From contig JAJZEE010000025.1 in assembly GCA_021805735.1 (NCBI GenBank), positions 1 through 43,801 of the forward strand: a stretch of DNA of 43,801 bases, written 5' to 3'. Origin of the DNA: Bacillota bacterium (GTDB taxonomy: Bacteria > Bacillota > Bacilli > Alicyclobacillales > SLC66). The position numbers and the translations under genes were made by a program. Of this stretch, positions 33,416-42,255 are shown one piece after another. Numbering within the stretch: the stretch's first letter is position 1; each line of letters starts with the position of its first letter. The notes beneath the pieces were generated by a model. That model saw nothing but the letters and a program-made list of their open reading frames with translations, searched no databases and was not told the origin of the DNA.

Positions 33416-35167
33416 ATGCGAAAGACGAAGATTGTATGCACGATGGGGCCCGCAACGGCCGACTTGCCGGTATTGCGACAACTGGTCCGCGCGGGCATGA
33501 ACGTGGCTCGGTTAAACTTTTCTCACGGCTCGCACGCAGACCATCGCGCGATGATTGAAACGGTTCGCGAAGCGGCGCGTCTTGAGGGCAAAATCGTGGG
33601 GATCATGCTCGATATCAAGGGGCCAAAGATCCGCACTGGCATGGTCGAAAATGATGGTGTGGAACTGGCCGACGGCGATCACATTGTGCTGACGACCGAA
33701 ACGGTGTTGGGCACGAAGGAGCGCGTTTCCATCAGTTATGACGGCCTTCCAGAGGATGTGCAGGTGGGATCAGTCATCCGCATTGACGATGGGCTGGTCG
33801 GACTGCGCGTGGAGCGGGTGGACGGACATGACATTCACTGCGTAGTCACAAACGGCGGGGCGCTGAAAAACCGCAAAGGCATCAATGCTCCCGGTGTGCG
33901 GTTGCGACTTCCCGGCGTCACCGAGAAAGACATTGAAGACATCAAGTTCGGCATTGAGCAGGGTGTTGACATCATCGCGGCATCATTCGTACGCAAGGCG
34001 GCCGATGTTCTGGAGATACGCAAACTGTTGGAGGACGCGGGAACTCACTGCGATATTATCGCGAAGATTGAAGCTCAGGAAGGGCTAGACATGATCGCCG
34101 AGATTCTTGCCGTTGCTGACGGACTGATGGTGGCGCGGGGCGATTTGGGTGTTGAGATCGCGACTGAAGAAGTGCCTATCGTTCAAAAACTTCTGATTGA
34201 GCGGTGCAACAGGGCGGGTAAGGTAGTCATTACAGCGACCCAGATGCTCGATTCGATGCAGCGCAATCCGCGCCCCACGCGAGCGGAAGCGACCGATGTG
34301 GCGAACGCTATATTTGACGGCACGGACGCGATCATGCTGAGTGGCGAGACTGCGGCGGGCAAATATCCGGTGGAGGCTGTGTCCACCATGGCGCAGATTG
34401 CGGAGCGGGCTGAACGGGCGCTCCTGTCGCGGGAGGTCACGGGCCGCCATCGCGACGAAGTGGAGCGAACCCAGACGGACGCCATCAGCAACGCGGTGCG
34501 GAGTATCGCTGATGAGTTGGAGGCGCGCGCGGTCATCACGTCCACTGAGGGAGGGTTCACGGCGCGGATGGTGTCGAAACACCGTCCGCGCGCGGTGATT
34601 GTGGCCGTCACTCCACATGCGCAGGTTGCGCGGCGCCTGACACTTTGCTGGGGCGTGCATCCAGTCCTCGTGAAGCCGACGGCGACGACGGACGAGATGC
34701 TGGCTGTGGCTGTGGATGGAGCGCTCTCCACAGGAATCGTAAGCAGCGGCGACCTGGTTGTAATCACGGCTGGAGTGCCCGTTGGAGAGGCGGGTACGAC
34801 GAATCTGCTCAAGGTTCATATCATTGGGGATGTGATTGCGCGCGGCATGGGCGTCGGGGGCAAAAGCGTGGTTGGGAAGGCCGTCGTGGCCACCAGGACG
34901 GCGGACATTTTAGATCGCCTGGAACCGGGGAACGTACTCGTTACAACGATGACTGACCGCGATATGATCCCGGCTTTTGAACGCGCGGGCGCCGTGGTCA
35001 CGGAACAGGGCGGGCTGACGTCGCACGCCGCTGTCGTGGGGCTGTCGCTGGGTGTTCCCGTGATTGTGGGCGCCATTGGCGCGACTGCCGCGATACGCGA
35101 TGGTGAGATCGTGACGGTGGATTCTGTGCGCGGGCTCGTCTATCGGGGAAAAACCCAGGTGCTTTAG
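33416..35167 (+). CDS. pyk: pyruvate kinase with C-terminal PEP-utilizer domain
   Basis: This 583-residue enzyme converts PEP and ADP to pyruvate and ATP. The barrel motifs MRKTKIVCTMGPATADL, ARLNFSHGSHADHR, MLDIKGPKIRTGMVEN, IIAKIEAQEGLDMIAEI, DGLMVARGDLGVEIATEEVP and VVITATQMLDSMQRNPRPTR are all present, followed by the allosteric C domain. Residues about 495-583 are the extra PEP-utilizer mobile domain found in bacilli (VVTEQGGLTSHAAVVGLSLG, VPVIVGA). The ATG at 33416 has AGGAG nine bases upstream; a GTG six bases earlier is too close. Together with pfkA it forms the usual glycolytic pair. Confidence 0.95.
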   Translation: MRKTKIVCTMGPATADLPVLRQLVRAGMNVARLNFSHGSHADHRAMIETVREAARLEGKIVGIMLDIKGPKIRTGMVENDGVELADGDHIVLTTETVLGTKERVSISYDGLPEDVQVGSVIRIDDGLVGLRVERVDGHDIHCVVTNGGALKNRKGINAPGVRLRLPGVTEKDIEDIKFGIEQGVDIIAASFVRKAADVLEIRKLLEDAGTHCDIIAKIEAQEGLDMIAEILAVADGLMVARGDLGVEIATEEVPIVQKLLIERCNRAGKVVITATQMLDSMQRNPRPTRAEATDVANAIFDGTDAIMLSGETAAGKYPVEAVSTMAQIAERAERALLSREVTGRHRDEVERTQTDAISNAVRSIADELEARAVITSTEGGFTARMVSKHRPRAVIVAVTPHAQVARRLTLCWGVHPVLVKPTATTDEMLAVAVDGALSTGIVSSGDLVVITAGVPVGEAGTTNLLKVHIIGDVIARGMGVGGKSVVGKAVVATRTADILDRLEPGNVLVTTMTDRDMIPAFERAGAVVTEQGGLTSHAAVVGLSLGVPVIVGAIGATAAIRDGEIVTVDSVRGLVYRGKTQVL

Positions 35168-35235
35168 CGGATCGCCGTGATCTGCAACCGTATGTGAAAT
35201 TGCAGATGAATTCGCGATCCTTGGGAGGGAGACGC

Positions 35236-35649
35236 GTGAATCAAGGCGTCACTTGGTCGGAGATCCGGGTCCGATATCGGGAAACGGATCAGATGGCCAT
35301 TGCATGGCATGGCAATTATATAGAGTGGTTTGAAGTAGCCCGTACCGACTGGCTGAGAGGGCATGGGCTTTCGTACAGGGAACTGGAGAATCGCGGTATT
35401 TTGCTGCCAGTGTTGCGCGTTTCATGCGACTATGCCAGACCGGCTCGTTACGATGACGTCCTTGTCATTGAGACGAAACTGCAGTCTTACAATGGATTGC
35501 GACTGACCCTTTCCTACATCGTGCGCGCGCAGCAGGAGGAGTCTATCGTTGCCAGTGGGCATACGGAGCACGCGTTTACCAACGCGAAGCTCCACCCTAT
35601 ACGCATAGCGCGCAGCGCGCCGGAGATTCACCGTCTTTTGGAAGGATAG
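35236..35649 (+). CDS. acyl-CoA thioesterase (4HBT, YbgC-like)
   Basis: This 137-residue hotdog-fold protein has the catalytic signature VRYRETDQMAIAWHGNYIEW, FEVARTDWLR, an Asp-containing helix typical of 4-hydroxybenzoyl-CoA thioesterase/YbgC proteins, then LPVLRVSCDYARPARYDDVL. It likely hydrolyses acyl-CoA or acyl-ACP thioesters; the substrate is unknown. The GTG at 35236 follows GGGAGGGAGA. It lies 68 bases after pyk and 42 bases before a transporter gene, so it may be in the same transcript. Confidence 0.85.
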   Translation: MNQGVTWSEIRVRYRETDQMAIAWHGNYIEWFEVARTDWLRGHGLSYRELENRGILLPVLRVSCDYARPARYDDVLVIETKLQSYNGLRLTLSYIVRAQQEESIVASGHTEHAFTNAKLHPIRIARSAPEIHRLLEG

Positions 35650-35691
35650 TCCAGCCTTGCGAAATGGGCATGGGGTAAGAGGGGGGCTCAG

Positions 35692-36621
35692 GTGAACGGT
35701 CAAAAACGTCATTGGATCGCATACAGTGTCATGGGTGTCGCGGTTGTGGCGGTATCGTTCGCCGCCATTCTCATCAAGATGACATCAGCGCCAGCGCCCG
35801 TCACGGCGGCGTACCGCATGTGGATGACGGTTCTTCTGCTCAGTCCATTTGCCCTGCGGGGCATCGGGCCTGCCTGGCGGGCGCTTACCGGACGGGACAA
35901 GATCATTTTGGGTTCCAGCGGGGCGGCGCTTGCCGTCCATTTTATCTTCTGGATCAATTCGCTCTTCTACACATCTGTTGCCAGTGCGACCCTGCTGCTG
36001 GCTCTTCAGCCGATCTTCGCGCTTCTTGGCGCCCACATCCTGTTTCGGGAACGCGTCAAGTATTCTGTGTGGCTGTTTGCCCTGATTGCAGTTTTTGGAA
36101 CGGCATTGATCGGCTGGCGGGATATCCGGTTGGGCGGAACAGCCGCGTATGGGGATCTGCTCGCGGTCATTGGCACAGTTGCAGTCACTGCCTACATGTT
36201 GGCGGGCCAGCGCGTGCGGCAGGTGCTGTCAGCCATGCACTACAGTTTTCTTGTCTATGTAGTTGCGGGTGTCGTGCTCACTCTATACAGTGTGGCTCAC
36301 GGCTATTCGCTTTATGAGTATCCAGCGTCTGACTGGCGGGTATTTATTCTGTTGGCTTTGATCCCGACGATTTTGGGGCACACACTATTTAACACTTTGC
36401 TCAAATATCTCCCTGCGTCCACCATTGCCATGAGCATTGTGGGTGAACCGATCGGCGCGACAGCGCTGGCTTATGTAATCTTTGGGGATGCGATTCCACG
36501 GTTGTGGTACTTGGGGGCGGCGCTCGTTGTGCTCGGAATCGTGTTATTTATGAGGGCGGCCCATCGCTCGCACGCGGATCGCCAGGTGGTTCGCGGTGTG
36601 AAACCAGGGTTCATAGAGTGA
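35692..36621 (+). CDS. EamA-family (DMT) transporter
   Basis: This 309-residue membrane protein has ten predicted helices in two EamA halves (first: SVMGVAVVAVSFAAILIKMT, VTAAYRMWMTVLLLSPFALR; second: LLAVIGTVAVTAYMLAGQRV, LPASTIAMSIVGEPIGATAL, AYVIFGD). This is the drug/metabolite transporter superfamily; substrates are typically amino acids or metabolites, and none can be assigned here. AGAGGGGGG precedes the GTG start. It lies between the thioesterase and icd. Confidence 0.88.
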   Translation: MNGQKRHWIAYSVMGVAVVAVSFAAILIKMTSAPAPVTAAYRMWMTVLLLSPFALRGIGPAWRALTGRDKIILGSSGAALAVHFIFWINSLFYTSVASATLLLALQPIFALLGAHILFRERVKYSVWLFALIAVFGTALIGWRDIRLGGTAAYGDLLAVIGTVAVTAYMLAGQRVRQVLSAMHYSFLVYVVAGVVLTLYSVAHGYSLYEYPASDWRVFILLALIPTILGHTLFNTLLKYLPASTIAMSIVGEPIGATALAYVIFGDAIPRLWYLGAALVVLGIVLFMRAAHRSHADRQVVRGVKPGFIE

Positions 36622-36631
36622 GAAAATTACG

Positions 36632-36661
36632 TTGAATGCGTCGCGGCGGATATGGTATGAT
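36632..36661 (+). promoter_or_regulatory. icd promoter with extended -10
   Basis: TTGAAT (36632-36637), an 18-base spacer and TATGAT (36656-36661) with TGG directly before it (TGn extended -10). It starts ten bases after the transporter stop and about 90 bases before the icd start. Confidence 0.5.
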
Positions 36662-36752
36662 GATCAATGGATTTTTGCGGGAAGACTGTCCTTGTGGCAT
36701 TCCCGGCGGATATGTGCACGACTGCAAGGTACATACGGGAGGGGTTGCGATC

Positions 36753-38048
36753 ATGTCGTTGTTTGCAAAACTGGAGATGCCCAGCCGCGGCGAAAAGATT
36801 GAGATGCGCGGCGGTGGGTTGCATGTGCCGGATCACCCGGTGATTCCCTTCATCGAGGGCGATGGCACGGGTCCGGATATTTGGCGGGCTTCGGTGCGTG
36901 TTTTGGATGCAGCCGTGGAGAAACTTTACGGAGGCAAACGCAAGCTTGAGTGGTTTGAAGTGTATGCTGGCGAAAAGGCGTACAACAAGTTTGGCGAATG
37001 GTTGCCCGCTGACACCCTGGTGGCGTTGCGTGAGTATCTGGTCAGCATCAAGGGTCCTCTGACGACGCCGATCGGCGGGGGTATTCGCAGTCTGAACGTG
37101 GCGCTGCGTCAGGAACTTGATCTCTATGTGTGCCTGCGGCCGGTGCGCTATTTTGACGGAGTGCCTTCGCCGGTGAAGCGCCCGGAACTGGTGGACATGG
37201 TGATCTTCCGGGAAAATACGGAAGACATCTACGCGGGAATCGAGTGGGCGTCTGAATCGGTTGAGGCGAAGAAGCTGATTGACTTCTTGCGTACGGAGAT
37301 GGGCGTCAAGAAAATCCGTTTTCCCGAGACGTCAGGAATCGGCGTCAAACCCGTATCACAGGAGGGAACCGATCGTTTGGTGCGAGCGGCCATCGAGTAC
37401 GCCATCAAGCACAACCGCAAGAACGTGACGATCGTCCACAAGGGAAATATTATGAAGTACACGGAAGGCGCCTTTAAAAATTGGGGATACGCTCTGGCGG
37501 AGCGGGAATTCCCCGAGCGCACGTTTACCTGGGCCCAGTACGACAGGATCAAGGAAGAGTCTGGCGCAGCCGCCGCCGATCAGGCGCAACGAGACGCTGA
37601 AGCGCAGGGTAAACTCGTCGTTAAAGACACGATCGCCGATATCTTTTTACAACAAGTGCTCACCCGCCCGGCCGAATTTGACGTTGTCGCAACCACGAAT
37701 TTGAACGGCGACTACATGTCAGACGCGCTAGCCGCTCAAGTCGGGGGCATCGGCATCGCCCCAGGGGCCAATATCAACTATGTCACAGGGCATGCCGTAT
37801 TTGAAGCGACTCACGGAACCGCCCCCAAATATGCGGATCTCGACAAGGTCAATCCAGGCTCGGTCATTCTCTCCGGCGTCATGATGCTCGAACATCTCGG
37901 GTGGCAGGAGGCGGCTGACGCCGTTGTCGCGTCGCTGCAAAAGACGATCCAGCAAAAGGTCGTCACTTATGACTTCGCCCGTCTCATGCAGGGCGCACAA
38001 GAAGTAAGGACATCAGAATTTGCTGACGCCGTGATTAAAAACCTGTAA
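36753..38048 (+). CDS. icd: isocitrate dehydrogenase
   Basis: This 431-residue TCA-cycle enzyme oxidises isocitrate to 2-oxoglutarate. It has [20 protein letters not shown], the substrate loop [20 protein letters not shown] (Ser and Arg ligands), [45 protein letters not shown] (Lys), [16 protein letters not shown] (Asp metal ligands) and [20 protein letters not shown], with the NADP-type adenine site likely. The ATG at 36753 follows GGGAGGGG; the 39-residue upstream extension of the frame is non-conserved. In Bacillus icd sits between citZ and mdh; neither is here. A good terminator follows. Confidence 0.94.
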   Translation: MSLFAKLEMPSRGEKIEMRGGGLHVPDHPVIPFIEGDGTGPDIWRASVRVLDAAVEKLYGGKRKLEWFEVYAGEKAYNKFGEWLPADTLVALREYLVSIKGPLTTPIGGGIRSLNVALRQELDLYVCLRPVRYFDGVPSPVKRPELVDMVIFRENTEDIYAGIEWASESVEAKKLIDFLRTEMGVKKIRFPETSGIGVKPVSQEGTDRLVRAAIEYAIKHNRKNVTIVHKGNIMKYTEGAFKNWGYALAEREFPERTFTWAQYDRIKEESGAAAADQAQRDAEAQGKLVVKDTIADIFLQQVLTRPAEFDVVATTNLNGDYMSDALAAQVGGIGIAPGANINYVTGHAVFEATHGTAPKYADLDKVNPGSVILSGVMMLEHLGWQEAADAVVASLQKTIQQKVVTYDFARLMQGAQEVRTSEFADAVIKNL

Positions 38049-38094
38049 AACAGCACTCGCACACGGATCAGCAGGGCGTTGCGAAGAAAATACC

Positions 38095-38131
38095 AGGGAA
38101 GGGATGCTCACGGGCCTTCCCTTCTCTTTTT
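38095..38131 (+). terminator. intrinsic terminator of icd
   Basis: AGGGAAGG (38095-38102) pairs with CCTTCCCT (38115-38122), followed by a T-rich run ending TTTTT at 38131. It lies about 47 bases after the icd stop and is the clearest Rho-independent terminator of the window. Confidence 0.8.
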
Positions 38132-38176
38132 CATATGCGGCGTCACTGTGCTATGGAAAAATATGAAATGACGATC

Positions 38177-38206
38177 GTGTCAATTTAATAGAAATCGGAA
38201 TATAAT
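38177..38206 (+). promoter_or_regulatory. promoter of the DJ-1/PfpI gene
   Basis: GTGTCA (38177-38182), an 18-base spacer and a perfect TATAAT (38201-38206), 67 bases before the start codon and after the icd terminator. The -35 matches 4 of 6. Confidence 0.55.
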
Positions 38207-38272
38207 AGAGGCAAGGATCGGACAGACTGTCACATCTCGACTCTTTTTGAACAACCTCTAAAAGGATGGTGA

Positions 38273-38833
38273 ATGATCTTGGCAAAGAACGTACTGCTCG
38301 TAACGGGCGACGCAGTGGAGGCTCTGGAAGTGATTTACCCGTACTACCGGTGTCTTGAAGAAGGATTCACCTGTGTGATTGCCGCGCCCAGGAAGAAGCG
38401 GCTGCAAACGGTCGTCCACGATTTTGAAGCGCACATGGACACCTACACTGAGAAACCCGGCTACGGACTTGACGCCCATGTGGCGTTTGCGGATGTCAAC
38501 GCGGCGGACTTTGACGCTTTGATCATCCCTGGGGGACGTGCGCCGGAGTACATCCGCCTGGATCCGGACCTGCCGGGAATCGTCGCCCACTTTTTTGAAA
38601 CGGGTAAACCGGTGGCCTCCATCTGCCATGGATCGCAAGTTCTGGCAACCGTGCGCGAACACCTAAAAGAGCGCACTCTGACCGCATACCCCGCCTGCCG
38701 CCCGGATGTCGAATCGTGTGGCGCCACTTACGCGACTTCTGCTCCGTACGTCGAAGACAACCTGGTAACCGCGCAAGCGTGGCCCGATTTGCCAGGATTC
38801 ATGCGCGAATTTTTGAAACTGCTGGCCAAGTGA
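38273..38833 (+). CDS. DJ-1/PfpI family protein
   Basis: This 186-residue class I glutamine amidotransferase-like protein has the nucleophile elbow PVASICHGSQVLATV (Cys118), an acidic residue in GDAVEALEVIYPYYR, and FDALIIPGGRAPEYIRLDPD. DJ-1/PfpI members act as glyoxalases, deglycases, chaperones or proteases; the specific activity is unknown. Two starts are possible: the ATG at 38273 or the TTG at 38279 (giving AKNVLLVTGD, the family N-terminus); both use AAAGGATGGTGA. It is monocistronic with its own promoter. Confidence 0.85.
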   Translation: MILAKNVLLVTGDAVEALEVIYPYYRCLEEGFTCVIAAPRKKRLQTVVHDFEAHMDTYTEKPGYGLDAHVAFADVNAADFDALIIPGGRAPEYIRLDPDLPGIVAHFFETGKPVASICHGSQVLATVREHLKERTLTAYPACRPDVESCGATYATSAPYVEDNLVTAQAWPDLPGFMREFLKLLAK

Positions 38834-38944
38834 GCGATCAGATCAGGATGATCGACAGCCTGCAGGTTGATTCGGATTTATACTGCGCAGGCACCTTCGC
38901 GCAAGCGGCGGACTGACAACTTCACAGTTGAACGACAGGCGCTC

Positions 38945-38983
38945 CTCGTGTTGATCGAGTGAGCGCTGTTTCTATGTTACAAT
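38945..38983 (+). promoter_or_regulatory. hairpin and candidate -10 region before polA
   Basis: GCGCT-type stem (GCGCTC + CTCG pairing with CGAG + GAGCGC, one T bulge) is followed by TGTTTC and by TATGTT/TACAAT at 38973-38983. TTGATC (38951-38956) with TATGTT at 16 bases could be the polA promoter, but it overlaps the stem. Otherwise the 200-base gap before polA shows nothing. Confidence 0.3.
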
Positions 38984-39031
38984 GACCAAAATGGAGTTTG
39001 TTAGCCGTGTGTTCGATTGGAGAGGGTTGTT

Positions 39032-42000
39032 TTGGCTGGCCTGCATAGCGGCAAGGTTCTGAAAAACGATGGCAGTGCACGCGACAAACTGCTGCTGATC
39101 GATGGGAACAGTGTGCTTTACCGCGCCTTTTATGGCGTGCCGCTGTTGTCCACCGCCAGTGGTCTCTATACGAACGCGGTGTACGGTTTTGCGATGATGC
39201 TGTTGAAACTTCTGACCGATGAGCAGCCGACTCACGTGGCTGTGGCGTTCGATAAAGGAAAGATGACGTTTCGGCACAGTGAATTCCCGGAATACAAAGG
39301 GAGGCGTCAGGCGACTCCACAAGAATTGTCCGGACAGTTCCAGATGGCGCGGGATCTGCTCGGATATTTTCGTATTCCCGCTTTGGAACTCGAGACTTAC
39401 GAGGCTGACGATATCATAGGAACACTGGCGACGGCTGCGAAGTCGGCTGACTTTGACGTATTTGTCGTTTCTGGTGACAAAGATCTGCTGCAACTTGTTT
39501 CTGATCACATTACGGCGGGCATGACGCGCAAGGGTACGACCGATATTGTTCGATACGACCCGGCAGCGGTGTTTGAACGGTATACTTTGAAACCCAGCCA
39601 GATCATCGATCTAAAAGGTCTGATGGGCGATTCGTCGGACAACATTCCCGGCGTTCCGGGAGTCGGCGAGAAAACGGCAATCAAACTGCTGAGCGCATAC
39701 GGCTCGGTTGAAACAGTCCTTGACCACATCGACGAGATCCATGGGAGCAAACTGCAGGAACGCCTGCGCGAGAACAGGGAACTCGCCCTGTTGTCAAAAC
39801 GTTTGGCCACTATCCTTTGCCAGGTTCCTCTGGGGCTTGGACCTGACGACTTGCGCTATGACGGTTATGAACTCAATGATGTCAAGGCAGCTTTTCGGCA
39901 GTATGAGTTTCGTTCGCTGCTGTCGCGGATTCCCACCTGGAAAGGCGCAGGACCGAGTGAGGGCAACCGCGTGAACCGAAATGGAAACGATGTGCAGGAC
40001 GAACTGTTTGCCGAGGGGGATGCGGGGTCGCCGTGGATGCACCGAGCAGCAGCAGGGGCGACAGACTTGGACACAGGAGCACCGTTACACACAGGAGGTG
40101 AAACGTCGCAAGCAGGGGCCTCGCCGCACGATGAGGCACTCAGCGGCAGGGGCGCAGATGCGACGCCTGTGAAGGATGCCGGAGGGATGGCGGCGCCTGA
40201 TGGCGCCGACGCGTTCGTCGCGGGCGCCGCGCGTGGCGGCGTCGCAAGTGTCGCAAGTGTCGCAAGTGTTGCCAGTGTTGCCAGTGTTGCCAGTGTTGCA
40301 GATGGCGTTGCGCGTGGCGGCGTCGCAAGCGTCGATGTTGTTTCATGGGCGGAGTTCGGGCAGCGGGTGAATGGGATCTCCGACGTTTTTGCCGTGTCAA
40401 TGGATCTGCAGGGGAACTATCAAACGGGCGCATGGCGCGGGATGGCGATTGCCCATCACGATGACGCCTTTTATGTGCCGCTTTCGGATGAACTGCTGCG
40501 ACAGCCTGAGACGAAGGATGCACTGGAGACGTTCCTGAAGAACGACGCCGTCAAAGTTGTATTTGACAGCAAGGCTCTGATGGTGCGCGGTGTGCTCACG
40601 GGCCTCGCGCAGACCGCTGGGCAGGTGTGTCCGCGCATGTTTGACACGCTGCTGGCCTCTTATCTGATCCATACATCCGAGGGAGAGCCCGATCTGCTGG
40701 ATGTCCTGGGGAAGGCGCTGCCCGAGGAGGACGTGCCAGAGTCGCTGCGCGAAGCGATGGAATCGGCGAGCGACGGCGCGCCGTGGGCGCACATCGAATG
40801 CGCAAGGCGGCTGCTCAGGGCGCACGGCGCACTGCAAAAGATGCTTGATGACTATGAGTTGACTCCGCTGTATGAAAAGGTCGAGGCGCCTCTCGCGGTC
40901 GTGCTCGCCGAGCTTGAACTGTACGGCGTGCGTTTGGATGTGTCGCGGTTGGAGACGATTGGCAAGGAACTCATTGCGGGCATCGAAAGACTGACAGCGC
41001 AGATTTATGCGTTGGCAGGCCATCCATTCAACATCAACTCGACGAAACAACTCGGTGAGATCCTGTTCGACAAGATGGGGCTGCCGCCGGTAAAAAAGAC
41101 AAAGACGGGCTTCTCCACGAGCGCCGATGTGCTTGAAAAATTGGCGCCGCACAGTGAAATTGTATCGTTAATCCTGGAGTACAGACAACTCGCGAAGTTG
41201 CAGTCCACGTACGTGGAAGGTCTCTTGCGGGTGGTTCGCGCGCCACAGTCTCGGGTGCACACCTCATTTCATCAGGCCATGACGGCGACCGGAAGATTGT
41301 CAAGCGCGGATCCCAATCTGCAAAATATCCCGATTCGCATGGAGGAAGGACGTCGGTTGCGCCAGGCCTTCGTGCCGAGCGATGCAGAGTGGCTGATCGT
41401 GTCCGCCGACTATTCGCAGGTTGAACTGCGCATCCTGGCGCACCTGTCGCAAGACGAGGCGCTTATCGACGCGTTTTTGCACGACATGGACATTCACACG
41501 CGCACTGCCAGTGATGTCTTTGAGGTGCCTGCCGAACGCGTGACCCCTCTTATGAGACGGCAGGCCAAAGCGGTCAATTTTGGCATCGTATACGGCATCA
41601 GCGATTATGGATTATCGCAAAATCTCAATATTTCGCGCGCTCAGGCGGCTGACTTTATCGCGCAGTATTTTGCCAAATTTCCTGGCGTCAAACAGTACAT
41701 GGATGCATCGGTCGAACAGGCGAGGGAACGCGGTTATGCGGAGACTGTGCTTGGCCGGAGGCGGTATCTGCCACAAATTCGCAGTCGCAACTTTAATGAG
41801 AGAAGTTTCGCCGAACGCACGGCGATGAACACGCCCATCCAGGGCACGGCGGCGGACATCATAAAAATCGCCATGGTCAAACTTGGGGCGTTTCTTCGCA
41901 CTGGCGAACTGAAAGCCCGGATGCTGCTTCAGGTGCATGACGAACTGATCTTTGAGTGTCCGGAGAGGGAATTGTCTATACTGTATGATCACGTAAGAAA

Positions 42001-42082
42001 CGCGATGGAAGGGGCCGTGGAGTTGTGTGTTCCCCTAAAGGTTGATCTGCACTCCGGGCCTACCTGGTATGATGCAAAATAG
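39032..42082 (+). CDS. polA: DNA polymerase I
   Basis: PolA has about 1016 residues and does repair and Okazaki-fragment processing. The 5'-nuclease covers about 1-305 (LLLIDGNSVLYRAFYGVP, YEADDIIGTLATAA, VVSGDKDLLQLVSD, LMGDSSDNIPGVPGVGEKTA). A 130-residue low-complexity insert (about 310-435) follows, then a degenerate exonuclease domain where the catalytic DTE reads SMD and later Asp ligands are absent, so no proofreading is expected. The polymerase domain has motif A (VSADYSQVELRILAHLSQDE), motif B (RRQAKAVNFGIVYGIS) and motif C (LLQVHDELIFE). The TTG at 39032 follows GGAGAGGG; a TTG at 39017 is the alternative. The usual length is about 880; the insert explains the excess. mutM follows closely. 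Confidence 0.93.
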   Translation: MAGLHSGKVLKNDGSARDKLLLIDGNSVLYRAFYGVPLLSTASGLYTNAVYGFAMMLLKLLTDEQPTHVAVAFDKGKMTFRHSEFPEYKGRRQATPQELSGQFQMARDLLGYFRIPALELETYEADDIIGTLATAAKSADFDVFVVSGDKDLLQLVSDHITAGMTRKGTTDIVRYDPAAVFERYTLKPSQIIDLKGLMGDSSDNIPGVPGVGEKTAIKLLSAYGSVETVLDHIDEIHGSKLQERLRENRELALLSKRLATILCQVPLGLGPDDLRYDGYELNDVKAAFRQYEFRSLLSRIPTWKGAGPSEGNRVNRNGNDVQDELFAEGDAGSPWMHRAAAGATDLDTGAPLHTGGETSQAGASPHDEALSGRGADATPVKDAGGMAAPDGADAFVAGAARGGVASVASVASVASVASVASVADGVARGGVASVDVVSWAEFGQRVNGISDVFAVSMDLQGNYQTGAWRGMAIAHHDDAFYVPLSDELLRQPETKDALETFLKNDAVKVVFDSKALMVRGVLTGLAQTAGQVCPRMFDTLLASYLIHTSEGEPDLLDVLGKALPEEDVPESLREAMESASDGAPWAHIECARRLLRAHGALQKMLDDYELTPLYEKVEAPLAVVLAELELYGVRLDVSRLETIGKELIAGIERLTAQIYALAGHPFNINSTKQLGEILFDKMGLPPVKKTKTGFSTSADVLEKLAPHSEIVSLILEYRQLAKLQSTYVEGLLRVVRAPQSRVHTSFHQAMTATGRLSSADPNLQNIPIRMEEGRRLRQAFVPSDAEWLIVSADYSQVELRILAHLSQDEALIDAFLHDMDIHTRTASDVFEVPAERVTPLMRRQAKAVNFGIVYGISDYGLSQNLNISRAQAADFIAQYFAKFPGVKQYMDASVEQARERGYAETVLGRRRYLPQIRSRNFNERSFAERTAMNTPIQGTAADIIKIAMVKLGAFLRTGELKARMLLQVHDELIFECPERELSILYDHVRNAMEGAVELCVPLKVDLHSGPTWYDAK
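40229..40329 (+). repeat. 9-bp minisatellite within a direct duplication in polA
   Basis: Three copies of GTCGCAAGT (40241-40267), three of GTTGCCAGT (40268-40294) and a partial unit encode six Val-Ala-Ser repeats. A 20-base direct repeat (GCGCGTGGCGGCGTCGCAAG) begins at 40229 and again at 40310, exactly 81 bases (nine units) apart. The array keeps the reading frame at any copy number and lies in the linker after the 5'-nuclease. Confidence 0.85.
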
Positions 42083-42255
42083 GGATGGGAGGCAGTAATC
42101 GCCCGGCAACGATCCCAAGGGCAATGAGTGAGCGTCCGGCCATGGTCGGCGCGCGGTGCCGTCGTGTCGCTGTTTTGCGCGCAATGGGCAGTTGCCAGTG
42201 GCGGAACGCCTGTCGTCACAGGGTGGAACCAAAGATGGGATGGGAGATGACCGAT

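Noticed and set aside
42085-42255. Longer MutM with a 57-residue N-terminal extension
   Set aside because: Fpg needs proline directly after the initiator; the GTG at 42256 provides it, and the extension is not family-like.
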